Source: an uncultured Eubacteriaceae bacterium
GTDB lineage: Bacteria > Bacillota > Clostridia > Eubacteriales > UBA1433
Length of the DNA: 42,687 bases
Reading direction: 5' to 3'
Assembly (NCBI GenBank): GCA_937880125.1
Contig: CALFLU010000108.1
Span: forward strand, 1-42,687
Shown here: piece after piece, positions 23,410-31,619 of the stretch
Layout of the letters: the number at the start of each line of letters is the position of its first letter
Position numbering within the stretch: the stretch's first letter is position 1
Made by a program: the position numbers and the translations under genes
Notes under the pieces: model-generated
What the model was told of the DNA's origin: nothing
The model's database searches: none
What the model saw: only the letters and a program-made list of their open reading frames with translations

Positions 23410-24634
23410 TGCTTACCTCTTCATAATGAGCATACATCATACTTAGGTCGTCATAAAATGTTTTTACCACAGCTTCATTGCTGCATTCAAATTTTATCAC
23501 GCGTCCGATAAAGGTTCGTACCCACGGCAACATCTCCATGGCGTCATATACATCAGCAAAAAAACGACAGGTGTTTTTATCCAACATTTCCACTGTTCCA
23601 CAGCGCTTTTCGCGTAGCAGTCGCGCCATAATATATTCTTCTCCATCTTCAACGCGCAACAATAACTCAGTGTGTTCAAGCGCCTGATTGGTTGCACCCG
23701 ACACGCCCCATACGTTTTTTGTAAATTGATTTGCTTGATCTAAGTAGAAATCAAAATCGCTTTCGTGTGTCAATGTTTTTATGGTTTTTATGCTGTCTAA
23801 TCGGAAAAAAGAAATGCATTTATACAGATAGTTATAAGATAAAAGATGGCATCGACCGTTTTGTACGCTCACATAAATTTTCAGAGGAAGCACCCTCAGC
23901 TCTGATGTCTTAGCGCGTCTGGAGCTGAAAAGTTTTATCTCTGCACAATTTTTGTTTTCGATTATTTGCGTCAACGCATAAAACACTTCACTTTCCAGTG
24001 CATGCAAAATATAATTATGTTTGAAACAAAAATGTGTCGGCATTTGTTGAGTTTTATCAAGGACATAAGAACCAACCACCCCTAAGGGGTCAACTTCGGC
24101 AAAAAAACCCAAAGCATCTTCCCACTTCTGCAGTTCAATATTATCGGTGGTTTTATAATACAGTATTCTCTTACCGCTTTTTTCTCTTTTCAACAGGCCA
24201 AGGTTCGTGTATTCTTTAAGCTTTTTGCGCACGGTGGATTCATCAAAATCAAAATTGCCTTCAAAACATACAAGGCAATCAGTTAATCTGTCTATAATTT
24301 CATTACATGTCAGCTTTTCGCCACGAGCCAAAATATCCAATACATAAAAATGGAGGGTGATATCTATGTCCGTAAAGCTCTTGGCCTTAAAGGCCCTATA
24401 TAAAGGATTTTGAGGTATCGCGCGACTATTTACGGAAAGAAAAACATTCTTGCCGCTTTCATTGCGATAAAAACGCATGTATTCGCCCAACCAGCTCTCG
24501 ATGCGCCTGCGTTCATTGTCGTAACTGCGCGCACTTTTGTTTGTATATTCTTCACGACTTTTAAATCCGTACACAAAAAATTCGCGCATATATTCACGAA
24601 TCCGCCCAAAACTTTTAATAAGCTCACTGTATGC
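23396..24634 (-). CDS. WYL-domain regulator with winged helix, first of pair
   Basis: A 412-residue protein starting MAYSELIKSFGRIREYMREF. A helical N-terminus is followed by a winged-helix-like region (about 75-155) including ESTVRKKLKEYTNLGLLKREKSGKRILYY. A WYL domain follows (about 215-285: CAEIKLFSSRRAK, RVLPLKIYVSVQNGRCHLLSY), then a C-terminal WCX-like part. The exact W-Y-L triad is not conserved. A start 54 bases upstream (24688) is possible, but neither start has a strong ribosome site; GGGGGC before 24634 and the family-like N-terminus favour the shorter form. It probably acts with the second WYL protein and may control the structured RNA/DUF2828 unit downstream. Confidence 0.82.
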   Translation of the reverse strand, partial: AYSELIKSFGRIREYMREFFVYGFKSREEYTNKSARSYDNERRRIESWLGEYMRFYRNESGKNVFLSVNSRAIPQNPLYRAFKAKSFTDIDITLHFYVLDILARGEKLTCNEIIDRLTDCLVCFEGNFDFDESTVRKKLKEYTNLGLLKREKSGKRILYYKTTDNIELQKWEDALGFFAEVDPLGVVGSYVLDKTQQMPTHFCFKHNYILHALESEVFYALTQIIENKNCAEIKLFSSRRAKTSELRVLPLKIYVSVQNGRCHLLSYNYLYKCISFFRLDSIKTIKTLTHESDFDFYLDQANQFTKNVWGVSGATNQALEHTELLLRVEDGEEYIMARLLREKRCGTVEMLDKNTCRFFADVYDAMEMLPWVRTFIGRVIKFECSNEAVVKTFYDDLSMMYAHYEEVSNAIS

Positions 24635-24758
24635 CATTGTGCCCCCGCTTTCTGCAGCAAAACTATTGCTTATCCACTGCGCTTTCATATTAGCTCGGGT
24701 AACATATTTTCTTATCTTGCCAATACAGTCGCCCTTTGAAATGTTTTATTCCTCGCCT

Positions 24759-26399
24759 TTATTTCGTCTTTTCGATATACGTATATTTCCAATCAAAACG
24801 CGACGGTGTGGGCATTGCCGATAGGTTTTTTACATCTTGTTGCACCGCATAGGTGTAGACAGAATAGCAAATGGGATAGAGCGGCACTTCGCTTGCCAAA
24901 ATTTTCTCCGCTTCCATTACAGCTGTCTTTCGCTCCGCCTGCTGTGTTTTTATTTTTGCGATGGCCGCATCATAGACCTCATTTACAAAATAGGAAAAGT
25001 TATTGCTGTTGGCACTTTGCAATATTTCAAGACTGCTGGCAGGGTCATAAAAATCGCTTTCAATCCCCGAATAAGTCAATGCATATTGACCGCCCTTTAA
25101 CAGGTTATAGCGCTGAATATCGTTTGCAGGCGTCACCGTCAACGTCAATGCAAATACATCTGAAACCTGCTGAACAAAATAAGCCGATATACTTTGCCAC
25201 ATTTCTCCTTCTCCACCCAAAAACTGAACATTTTCCACCAGCTGCTCGCGGCCGGCACCTATTTCGGCAAGACCTTCGTCCAACAATCGATTGGCTTCTT
25301 CTTTATTAAAAGCAAGCGGCACCAATTCTTTCTTTTCATCTTCCAGCGAGGCGTTTTCTTCTATTATCATCAACGGATGACTCAGTGAATGGGCTTCTAT
25401 ACCCAATCCTTTGCGCACCTGGTTAATGAACGCCTCTTTGTCAACAGCCAATGCAAAGGCCTGGCGTATTTTTACATTTGCAAAATACGGGTTTTTGCAG
25501 TTAAATTGCAAAAACCACGTGGTGGTATCGGGAACTTGTCGATATTCTTTTTTGTCGGTAAATTGCGAGACAAAAGACTGTGGAATTTGGATTACATCGT
25601 AGATTCCCTGCTGAAATTGTCCGACGCTGTTGCTCGTTTGCTTGTCAATATCGATGGTAATATGTGTCAGATGCACCTTGTCCGCATCCCAGTAGGACGG
25701 GTTTTTTTCTAAAGAAATCCTCGCCTCACTTGCCCATTCCGTAATAACATAAGGCCCCGAAAACACGTAGTTTGCTAAGCTGTTTCCATAGGAGGCACCG
25801 CCCAAAACCGTTGCATTTTTTTGCGACGGAATAAACACGGGATTTGCCAGCAACTTCGGAAAATATGCTGCAGGCTCATTGAGTGTAATTTGCAATGTTT
25901 TATCGTCCACTGCATGAATGCCGATATCCGCAGACGACACACTTGAGGCATTGCCTGCGCGATCCATTTTATATTTTGCCTCATAGGCATTTTTGATGAT
26001 AAACATCTGGTAAGCATATTTCGAAAAAAATGAGGAGTCCAGCGCACGTTTCATGGAATGTTCAATATCTGCCGCCACAATGGGTGTTGCATCTGACCAC
26101 AACGCATCGCGCAAAACAAAGGTATAGACAAGCCCATCCTCACTCACCGTCCAAGACTGAGCTAGCGCAGGCTCCACCTCGCCTTGATGATTGATGCGTA
26201 CAAGACCCTCCATTACATTGCTGATAACCAAAAAAGCGGTCTCGTTTTCCGCCCTTTGCGGATCAATCGTCTTTGGGTCTGTTGCCACTGCAGTGCGCAG
26301 CACCTGCTCTTCTGCCAAAGAAATCTGTCCTCCGCAAGAAGCAAACAACATGATGCAAATGAGCATTATTGTCGCAATGCTGAAATATTTTTTTTTCAT
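24759..26399 (-). CDS. Oligopeptide-type ABC transporter substrate-binding lipoprotein
   Basis: A 546-residue protein starting MKKKYFSIATIMLICIMLF, a signal peptide ending in a lipobox ASC (lipidated Cys near residue 22). The mature part is an extracellular family-5 solute-binding protein: TAVATDPKTIDPQ, EGLVRIN, VEPALAQSWTVSEDGLVYTFVLRDALWSD and KIRQAFALAVDK. It should capture peptides or similar ligands at the cell surface. No ABC permease or ATPase gene is adjacent. It follows gatB by 19 bases and looks like the last gene of the pcrA-ligA-gatCAB unit. The ATG at 26399 is preceded by GAGGTGG. No clear terminator is seen after it. Confidence 0.92.
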   Translation of the reverse strand: MKKKYFSIATIMLICIMLFASCGGQISLAEEQVLRTAVATDPKTIDPQRAENETAFLVISNVMEGLVRINHQGEVEPALAQSWTVSEDGLVYTFVLRDALWSDATPIVAADIEHSMKRALDSSFFSKYAYQMFIIKNAYEAKYKMDRAGNASSVSSADIGIHAVDDKTLQITLNEPAAYFPKLLANPVFIPSQKNATVLGGASYGNSLANYVFSGPYVITEWASEARISLEKNPSYWDADKVHLTHITIDIDKQTSNSVGQFQQGIYDVIQIPQSFVSQFTDKKEYRQVPDTTTWFLQFNCKNPYFANVKIRQAFALAVDKEAFINQVRKGLGIEAHSLSHPLMIIEENASLEDEKKELVPLAFNKEEANRLLDEGLAEIGAGREQLVENVQFLGGEGEMWQSISAYFVQQVSDVFALTLTVTPANDIQRYNLLKGGQYALTYSGIESDFYDPASSLEILQSANSNNFSYFVNEVYDAAIAKIKTQQAERKTAVMEAEKILASEVPLYPICYSVYTYAVQQDVKNLSAMPTPSRFDWKYTYIEKTK

Positions 26400-26418
26400 G
26401 CCCACCTCACGTTTAGGT

Positions 26419-27843
26419 TTATTCGTTCAATTTCGTGCGCAAAATTTCGTTTACGCTTTGGGGGTTGGCCGCTCCTTTGGTCGCCTTCATCACTTGCCCC
26501 ACCAAAAATCCGATGGCTTTTTCTTTGCCCGCACGATAGTCCGCTACACTGGCAGGGTTATTTGCCAATACTTCGTCTGCAATTTTTTCCAATTCCGCCG
26601 TGTCGCTGATCTGACTCAATCCCTTGGCTGAAATAATTTCTTCCGGACTTTTTCCCGTTTCAAACATATCCGCCAAAACGCCCTTGCCCATTTTGCCGCT
26701 GATTTTTCCGCTTTGAATGTTTTGTAGCAGTTGTGCCATATCACAGGCAGCAAAAGGCAATTCTTCGACTAACATGTCGCTTTGATTGAGCAGCGCCATC
26801 AATTCCACGTTGACCCAGTTGGCCGCAATTTTCGGTTCATTATAATCTTGCAGCACTTCTTCATAAAAGGCGCACAGTTCCGAATTTGCCGTAAGCACCT
26901 CAGCATCATATTCGCTGAGCTGAAACTGCTCAATATACATTTTTTTCTTTTCTTCCGGCATTTGCGGCATTTTGCTTCTTACATCTTCTATAAACGCATC
27001 GCTCAAAATCACCGGCAGCAAATCGGGATCGGGAAAATAGCGATAATCATGTGCATCTTCTTTGCTGCGCAGCGCAATGATGCGATTGCTGCTTTCGTTC
27101 CATCTCAAGGTTTGCTGACGAATCTTTTCTCCCTTTTCAATCATGCTCACCTGTCGCTGATATTCATAATCAATGGCCTTTTGCAGCATTTTAAATGAAC
27201 TAAGGTTTTTGATTTCTGTTCGAGTGCCATAACTTTTACTGCCAAAGGGGCGCACCGATACATTGGCATCAAAGCGCAGTGCGCCTTCCTGCATTTTACA
27301 ATTGGATACTTTTGCAAAAAGCAAAATATTGCGAATGGCTTTGGCATACTCCACCGCCTGTTTTGCGCTGCGCATGTCGGGTTCAGAGACAATTTCAATC
27401 AAAGGCATGCTGCTTCTGTTGTAATCAACCAGTGTGCCGCCGGGCGTGTGCACCAATTTTCCCGCATCTTCTTCTAAATGAATGCGTGTAATGCCCACTG
27501 TGTGCTCTTTGCCGTCTGCTTGTATGTTCAAATACCCGCCTTTGCAAAAAGGCAAATCGAATTGCGATATTTGATAAGCTTTGGGCAGGTCGGGATAAAA
27601 ATAATTTTTTCGGTCCATTTTAGAATAGTTGGCAATTTCGCAATTGAGCGCCAGACCTGCGCGCACAATATATTCCACCGCTTTTTTATTCAACACGGGA
27701 AGCGCGCCGGGCATGCCCAAACACACAGGGCACACATTGGTATTGGGCTCTGCGCCAAACGCTGTTGAACAACCGCAAAACACCTTGCTTTGCGTGGATA
27801 GTTCCGCATGAATCTCAAGACCGATTACCACTTCATACTTCAT
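26419..27843 (-). CDS. gatB: Asp/Glu-tRNA amidotransferase subunit B
   Basis: A 474-residue protein starting MKYEVVIGLEIHAELSTQSKVFC, with a cysteine cluster in FCGCSTAFGAEPNTNVCPVCLGMPG, DRKNYFYPDLPKAYQISQ, IHLEEDAGK and VDYNRSSMPLIEIVSEPD, and the C-terminal YqeY-like helical domain ending NPQSVNEILRTKLNE. It binds tRNA and phosphorylates the misacylated Glu- or Asp-tRNA as part of GatCAB. It overlaps the gatA end by 11 bases. Confidence 0.98.
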   Translation of the reverse strand: MKYEVVIGLEIHAELSTQSKVFCGCSTAFGAEPNTNVCPVCLGMPGALPVLNKKAVEYIVRAGLALNCEIANYSKMDRKNYFYPDLPKAYQISQFDLPFCKGGYLNIQADGKEHTVGITRIHLEEDAGKLVHTPGGTLVDYNRSSMPLIEIVSEPDMRSAKQAVEYAKAIRNILLFAKVSNCKMQEGALRFDANVSVRPFGSKSYGTRTEIKNLSSFKMLQKAIDYEYQRQVSMIEKGEKIRQQTLRWNESSNRIIALRSKEDAHDYRYFPDPDLLPVILSDAFIEDVRSKMPQMPEEKKKMYIEQFQLSEYDAEVLTANSELCAFYEEVLQDYNEPKIAANWVNVELMALLNQSDMLVEELPFAACDMAQLLQNIQSGKISGKMGKGVLADMFETGKSPEEIISAKGLSQISDTAELEKIADEVLANNPASVADYRAGKEKAIGFLVGQVMKATKGAANPQSVNEILRTKLNE

Positions 27844-29314
27844 CTTTTTCGCCCTCCCCTGTCATCTTTGGTCTTTGCAGATGAAAGTCTGTTTCTTGCT
27901 GGTAAGCATAAGCCATGTTGAGCAGCGTTTGCTCTTGATAGCTGTTGCCAATCAGCTGAAGCCCGATGGGCATTCCGTTTTTTGCAAACCCGCAGGGGAT
28001 GCTTGCCGCCGGCAGCCCCGCAATGTTGGCCATCGGTGTAAAGACGTCCGACATGTAGGCATCGGTGGGATGCTCCAGTTTTTTACCCGCATCATAGGCC
28101 GTAAAAATCGTCGTGGGCGACAACACGCAATCGCAAAGCTCAAAGGCTGCATCAAAATTATGTTTAATCAATGTGCGGTCTTGCAGCGCTTTTTTATAAT
28201 AAGCGTCATAATATCCGCTGCTGAGCACAAAGGTGCCCATCATAATGCGTCGCTTGACTTCAGGACCAAAGCCCCAGCTCCTCGTGTTGACGTAGGTGTC
28301 AATGACATTCTCACCCTCTCTTCGAACGCCATAAGTCATACCGTCAAAACGCGCCAAGTTGCTGCTGGCCTCCGCAGAACTGATAATATAATAGGCCGCA
28401 ACCATAATTTCGTTATGATTAAAGGAAAGGTCCACAATTTTGCAGCCCATCTCCTTAAACTTTTCTATTGCCGTCAAAACCGCTGCTTTCGTGTCTTCGT
28501 CCGTGGCTTCCACCAGCGATGCATCGACGCCGATGCGCATGCCCTTGATATTATTGTTTAAGTTTTGCGCATAATTGGTCGCTATTTTTGCCGATGTGCT
28601 GTCTTTGTCGTCATACTTGACAATCTCATCCAACACAATGGCTGTATCTCTTATATCCTTTGTCAGCGGACCCACCTGGTCCAGCGACGAAGCAAAGGCA
28701 ATCACGCCATAACGCGGCACGGCAGAATACGTGGGCTTAAATCCCGTAATGCCGCAAAAGCTCGCAGGAAGTCTGATGGAGCCGCCTGTGTCTGAACCCA
28801 GCGAAAAAACAGCTTGTCCGCTTGCCACGGTGGCACTGCTGCCGCCCGAGGAGCCGCCGGCCACTTTTTTGGTATCCCAGGGATTTCTTGTAAAACTGAG
28901 CGCTGAGTTTTCGTTTGCCGAACCCATGGCAAATTCATCCATGTCCGCCTTGCCCACAAGCACTCCGCCGGCATTGATTAAGTGTTCATATACCGTGGCG
29001 TTATAGACAGGCACAAAATTTTCAAGCAATTTTGAAGAGCATGTTGTTCGAATCCCCTTCGTGCACATGTTGTCTTTGAGCGCATAGGGTATTCCGTCTA
29101 TCTTGCTTCTTCTTGCACCTGCGGCAATGCGCTCATCGGTCTTTTGCGCACTTTCCATAATTTCTTTTTCATCCAGGATTGTAATGTAGCCTCCCACAGT
29201 GGCATTTGCTTCTCCGATTCGCTTCATCACATCCTGTGCAATTTCCTTTGCGCTGATGCTTTTTTCGTCCAGCATGGCACTGAGTTGGTACAACGGCATA
29301 TCACAAAGTCTCAT
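27833..29314 (-). CDS. gatA: Asp/Glu-tRNA amidotransferase subunit A
   Basis: A 493-residue amidase-signature enzyme with the catalytic lysine in PYALKDNM, the glycine-serine loop GGSSGGSSA and the nucleophile serine in GSDTGGSIRLPASFCG. It releases ammonia from glutamine and feeds it to GatB. The start is ATG 29314: GGAGG lies 9 bases upstream, while an in-frame ATG at 29323 directly abuts that site. It begins 1 base after the gatC stop (TAAAATG). Confidence 0.98.
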   Translation of the reverse strand: MRLCDMPLYQLSAMLDEKSISAKEIAQDVMKRIGEANATVGGYITILDEKEIMESAQKTDERIAAGARRSKIDGIPYALKDNMCTKGIRTTCSSKLLENFVPVYNATVYEHLINAGGVLVGKADMDEFAMGSANENSALSFTRNPWDTKKVAGGSSGGSSATVASGQAVFSLGSDTGGSIRLPASFCGITGFKPTYSAVPRYGVIAFASSLDQVGPLTKDIRDTAIVLDEIVKYDDKDSTSAKIATNYAQNLNNNIKGMRIGVDASLVEATDEDTKAAVLTAIEKFKEMGCKIVDLSFNHNEIMVAAYYIISSAEASSNLARFDGMTYGVRREGENVIDTYVNTRSWGFGPEVKRRIMMGTFVLSSGYYDAYYKKALQDRTLIKHNFDAAFELCDCVLSPTTIFTAYDAGKKLEHPTDAYMSDVFTPMANIAGLPAASIPCGFAKNGMPIGLQLIGNSYQEQTLLNMAYAYQQETDFHLQRPKMTGEGEKDEV

Positions 29315-29315
29315 T

Positions 29316-29606
29316 TTATTCATCCTCCATGACTTGCGGGACTTTAAAATACATCTCTTCGCTTTCGGGGGCGTTTTTCAGCGCCTCGTCATTGGAAAGA
29401 CTCTCTTGCACAACATCTTCTCTGAAAACATTATGCAAAGGCAATATGTGTTCTTTGGCCTGCATGTCGCAGGCAGTGGCATTGACACGGTCGGCATACT
29501 GAATCATATCGACCAAATTTTCCTGCATTTGCGCTATTTCTTCTTCGTTAAAAGCCAGTCGGCTCAATTCGGCTAAGCGCTTTACATCGTCACTACTGAT
29601 TTGCAT
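29316..29606 (-). CDS. gatC: Asp/Glu-tRNA amidotransferase subunit C
   Basis: A 96-residue protein starting MQISSDDVKRLAELSRLAF, with the usual NLVDMIQYADRV and C-terminal YFKVPQVMEDE. It clamps GatA and GatB together. It overlaps the 3' end of ligA by 14 bases, and AAAGGAT precedes the ATG. Confidence 0.97.
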   Translation of the reverse strand: MQISSDDVKRLAELSRLAFNEEEIAQMQENLVDMIQYADRVNATACDMQAKEHILPLHNVFREDVVQESLSNDEALKNAPESEEMYFKVPQVMEDE

Positions 29607-31608
29607 CGCTGGTTGATCCTTTCAACATTTCATCAAATTCTTCTTCGTCTATTATGGCAACGCCCAATCGGGTCGCTTTTTCGTATTTACTTCCGGGCTC
29701 TTCTCCGGCCAACACATAGTTTGTCCGCGCAGAAACACTGCCGCTTACTTTGGCACCATGAGACTCTATTATATCTTTTATTTCGTTGCGTGTATAGTTT
29801 TTTAATGTGCCTGTGACAACAAAAATTTTTCCGCTTAGCAGATTGCTGTCTGACTTCTTTGCCGCAAGGCTTGACATGTTCACACCGCTTGCCTCAAGAG
29901 AGGCAATCATGCGGCGGTGTGTTTCTTCTTGAAAATATTTCACCACTTCCTCCGCCATTTTTTCGCCCATTTCATAAATGGAAGAAATTTCTTCTGCCTC
30001 TGCCGCCATCAAAGCCGACATGGTTCGAAACTGCTCTGCCAACAATTTTGCCGCCCGCTGACCAATCAAGGGAATGCCCAGGGCAAAAATCAATTTGTTT
30101 AGGTCGTTTTTCTTTGCATTCTCAATCGATGCCAAAAGATTGTCCGTGGATTTTTCTCCCATTTTTTCCAATTTTGCAATCTCTTGTCTTTTTTCTTTAA
30201 GAAAAAAGATATCCGAAACTTCCTGTATCAACCCCACATTGTACAGCGCGGCGCACACCGCCGGCCCCATACCTTCAATGTTCATGGCATCGCGGCTGCA
30301 AAAATGTATTATTCGCCTCAACACCGCGGCGGGACAGGCAATGTTTGTGCATTTTACCGCCGATTGGCTTTGTTCTCTTTTCACCGCATAGCCGCATTGC
30401 GGGCAGGTATCGGGAAAGATAAACGGCTGCGTATGCTGCGGTCGCTTGCTCAAATCCACCCGCACAATTTCGGGAATAATCTCCCCCGCCTTGCGCACAA
30501 TGACGCTATCGCCGATGCGAATATCTTTTTCGCGAATAAAGTCTTCGTTATGAAGGGTGGCGCGGCTCACCAAAGAGCCGCTGATTTGAACAGGCTCCAA
30601 ATTGGCAACCGGCGTAAGCACTCCGGTTCTGCCCACCTGTATTTGAACGTCGATCAATTTGGTTTCTTTTTCCTCTGCAGGAAATTTATAAGCAATTGCC
30701 CAACGCGGATTTTTTGTCGTGCTTCCCAATTTTGCCCGCAGCGCTAAGTCGTCTATTTTAAAGACGAGTCCGTCTATTTCATAGCTCAGCTCTTCTCGCT
30801 TTTGCTCTGTGGCATGACAATAGGCGATTACTTCTTCAATATTTTTCATGGTTTTAATATCGCTGACAGGAAAATGTAAACTTTGAACAAACAAAAGCAT
30901 TTCTCTGTGACTTGTAAATTCTTTGCCTTCTGCCTCATCAACGTTAAAAATAAAAATATCCAAGGGTCGCTCTTTGGTAACAGCCACATTCAGCTGGCGC
31001 AAAGAGCCCGCCGCGGCATTGCGCGGATTGGCAAACAGCATAAGGTTTTGCTCTCTTCGCACGGCATTCAAACGCAAAAAATCGTCTTTTTTGATAATCA
31101 CTTCTCCGCGCAAGATTAAATTGCCTTCAAAGTCAATTTTTTTCGGCAGCGAACGGATGGTTTTAATGTTTTGCGTGATATCTTCGCCAATTTGTCCGTC
31201 TCCCCTTGTGGCGCCCTGCAAAAGTCGCCCGTTTTGATAATGCAAAATCACGGAAAGTCCGTCAAATTTGTACTCGGCATCATAAACATAGTGCGATGAC
31301 ACCTTTTGAATACGGTTGTCAAAATCTCGCAATTCCCCATCATTAAATGCATTGGCCAAACTCAGCTGAATTGTTTGATGTCTGACTTTTTCAAACCCTT
31401 CCAGCACGCCGCCCCCCACCGTTACGCTGGGCGAGGAGGGATCGTGATCATTGTATTCATTTTCCAAATCCGTCAGCAGACGCATTAATCTGTCATATTC
31501 GCCGTCACTGATTTGCGGATCATCATACAAATAATATTGATCATTGTGATAGCGCAACTCTTCTCTCAGCTTTAAAATTTGTCTCTTAGCCGCTGAATCT
31601 TCCATCAT
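29593..31608 (-). CDS. ligA: NAD-dependent DNA ligase
   Basis: A 671-residue enzyme. It has an N-terminal Ia domain (HNDQYYLYDDPQISDGEYDRL), an adenylation domain with the AMP-accepting Lys114 in EYKFDGLS, an OB fold (VQVGRTGVLTPVANLEPV-like), a four-cysteine zinc site (CPQCG and CTNIACP), helix-hairpin-helix repeats and a C-terminal BRCT domain (about 590-671). It seals nicks in replication and repair. A second ATG three bases downstream (31605) has better spacing from GGGAG and may be the real start. It is 11 bases after pcrA, a classic Firmicute pairing. Confidence 0.97.
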   Translation of the reverse strand: MMEDSAAKRQILKLREELRYHNDQYYLYDDPQISDGEYDRLMRLLTDLENEYNDHDPSSPSVTVGGGVLEGFEKVRHQTIQLSLANAFNDGELRDFDNRIQKVSSHYVYDAEYKFDGLSVILHYQNGRLLQGATRGDGQIGEDITQNIKTIRSLPKKIDFEGNLILRGEVIIKKDDFLRLNAVRREQNLMLFANPRNAAAGSLRQLNVAVTKERPLDIFIFNVDEAEGKEFTSHREMLLFVQSLHFPVSDIKTMKNIEEVIAYCHATEQKREELSYEIDGLVFKIDDLALRAKLGSTTKNPRWAIAYKFPAEEKETKLIDVQIQVGRTGVLTPVANLEPVQISGSLVSRATLHNEDFIREKDIRIGDSVIVRKAGEIIPEIVRVDLSKRPQHTQPFIFPDTCPQCGYAVKREQSQSAVKCTNIACPAAVLRRIIHFCSRDAMNIEGMGPAVCAALYNVGLIQEVSDIFFLKEKRQEIAKLEKMGEKSTDNLLASIENAKKNDLNKLIFALGIPLIGQRAAKLLAEQFRTMSALMAAEAEEISSIYEMGEKMAEEVVKYFQEETHRRMIASLEASGVNMSSLAAKKSDSNLLSGKIFVVTGTLKNYTRNEIKDIIESHGAKVSGSVSARTNYVLAGEEPGSKYEKATRLGVAIIDEEEFDEMLKGSTSDANQ

Positions 31609-31619
31609 GTTCTCCCAGG

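Noticed and set aside
27875..28561. A 228-codon open frame on the plus strand.
   Set aside because: It is antisense to gatA, which has all catalytic motifs, and has no ribosome site or family features.
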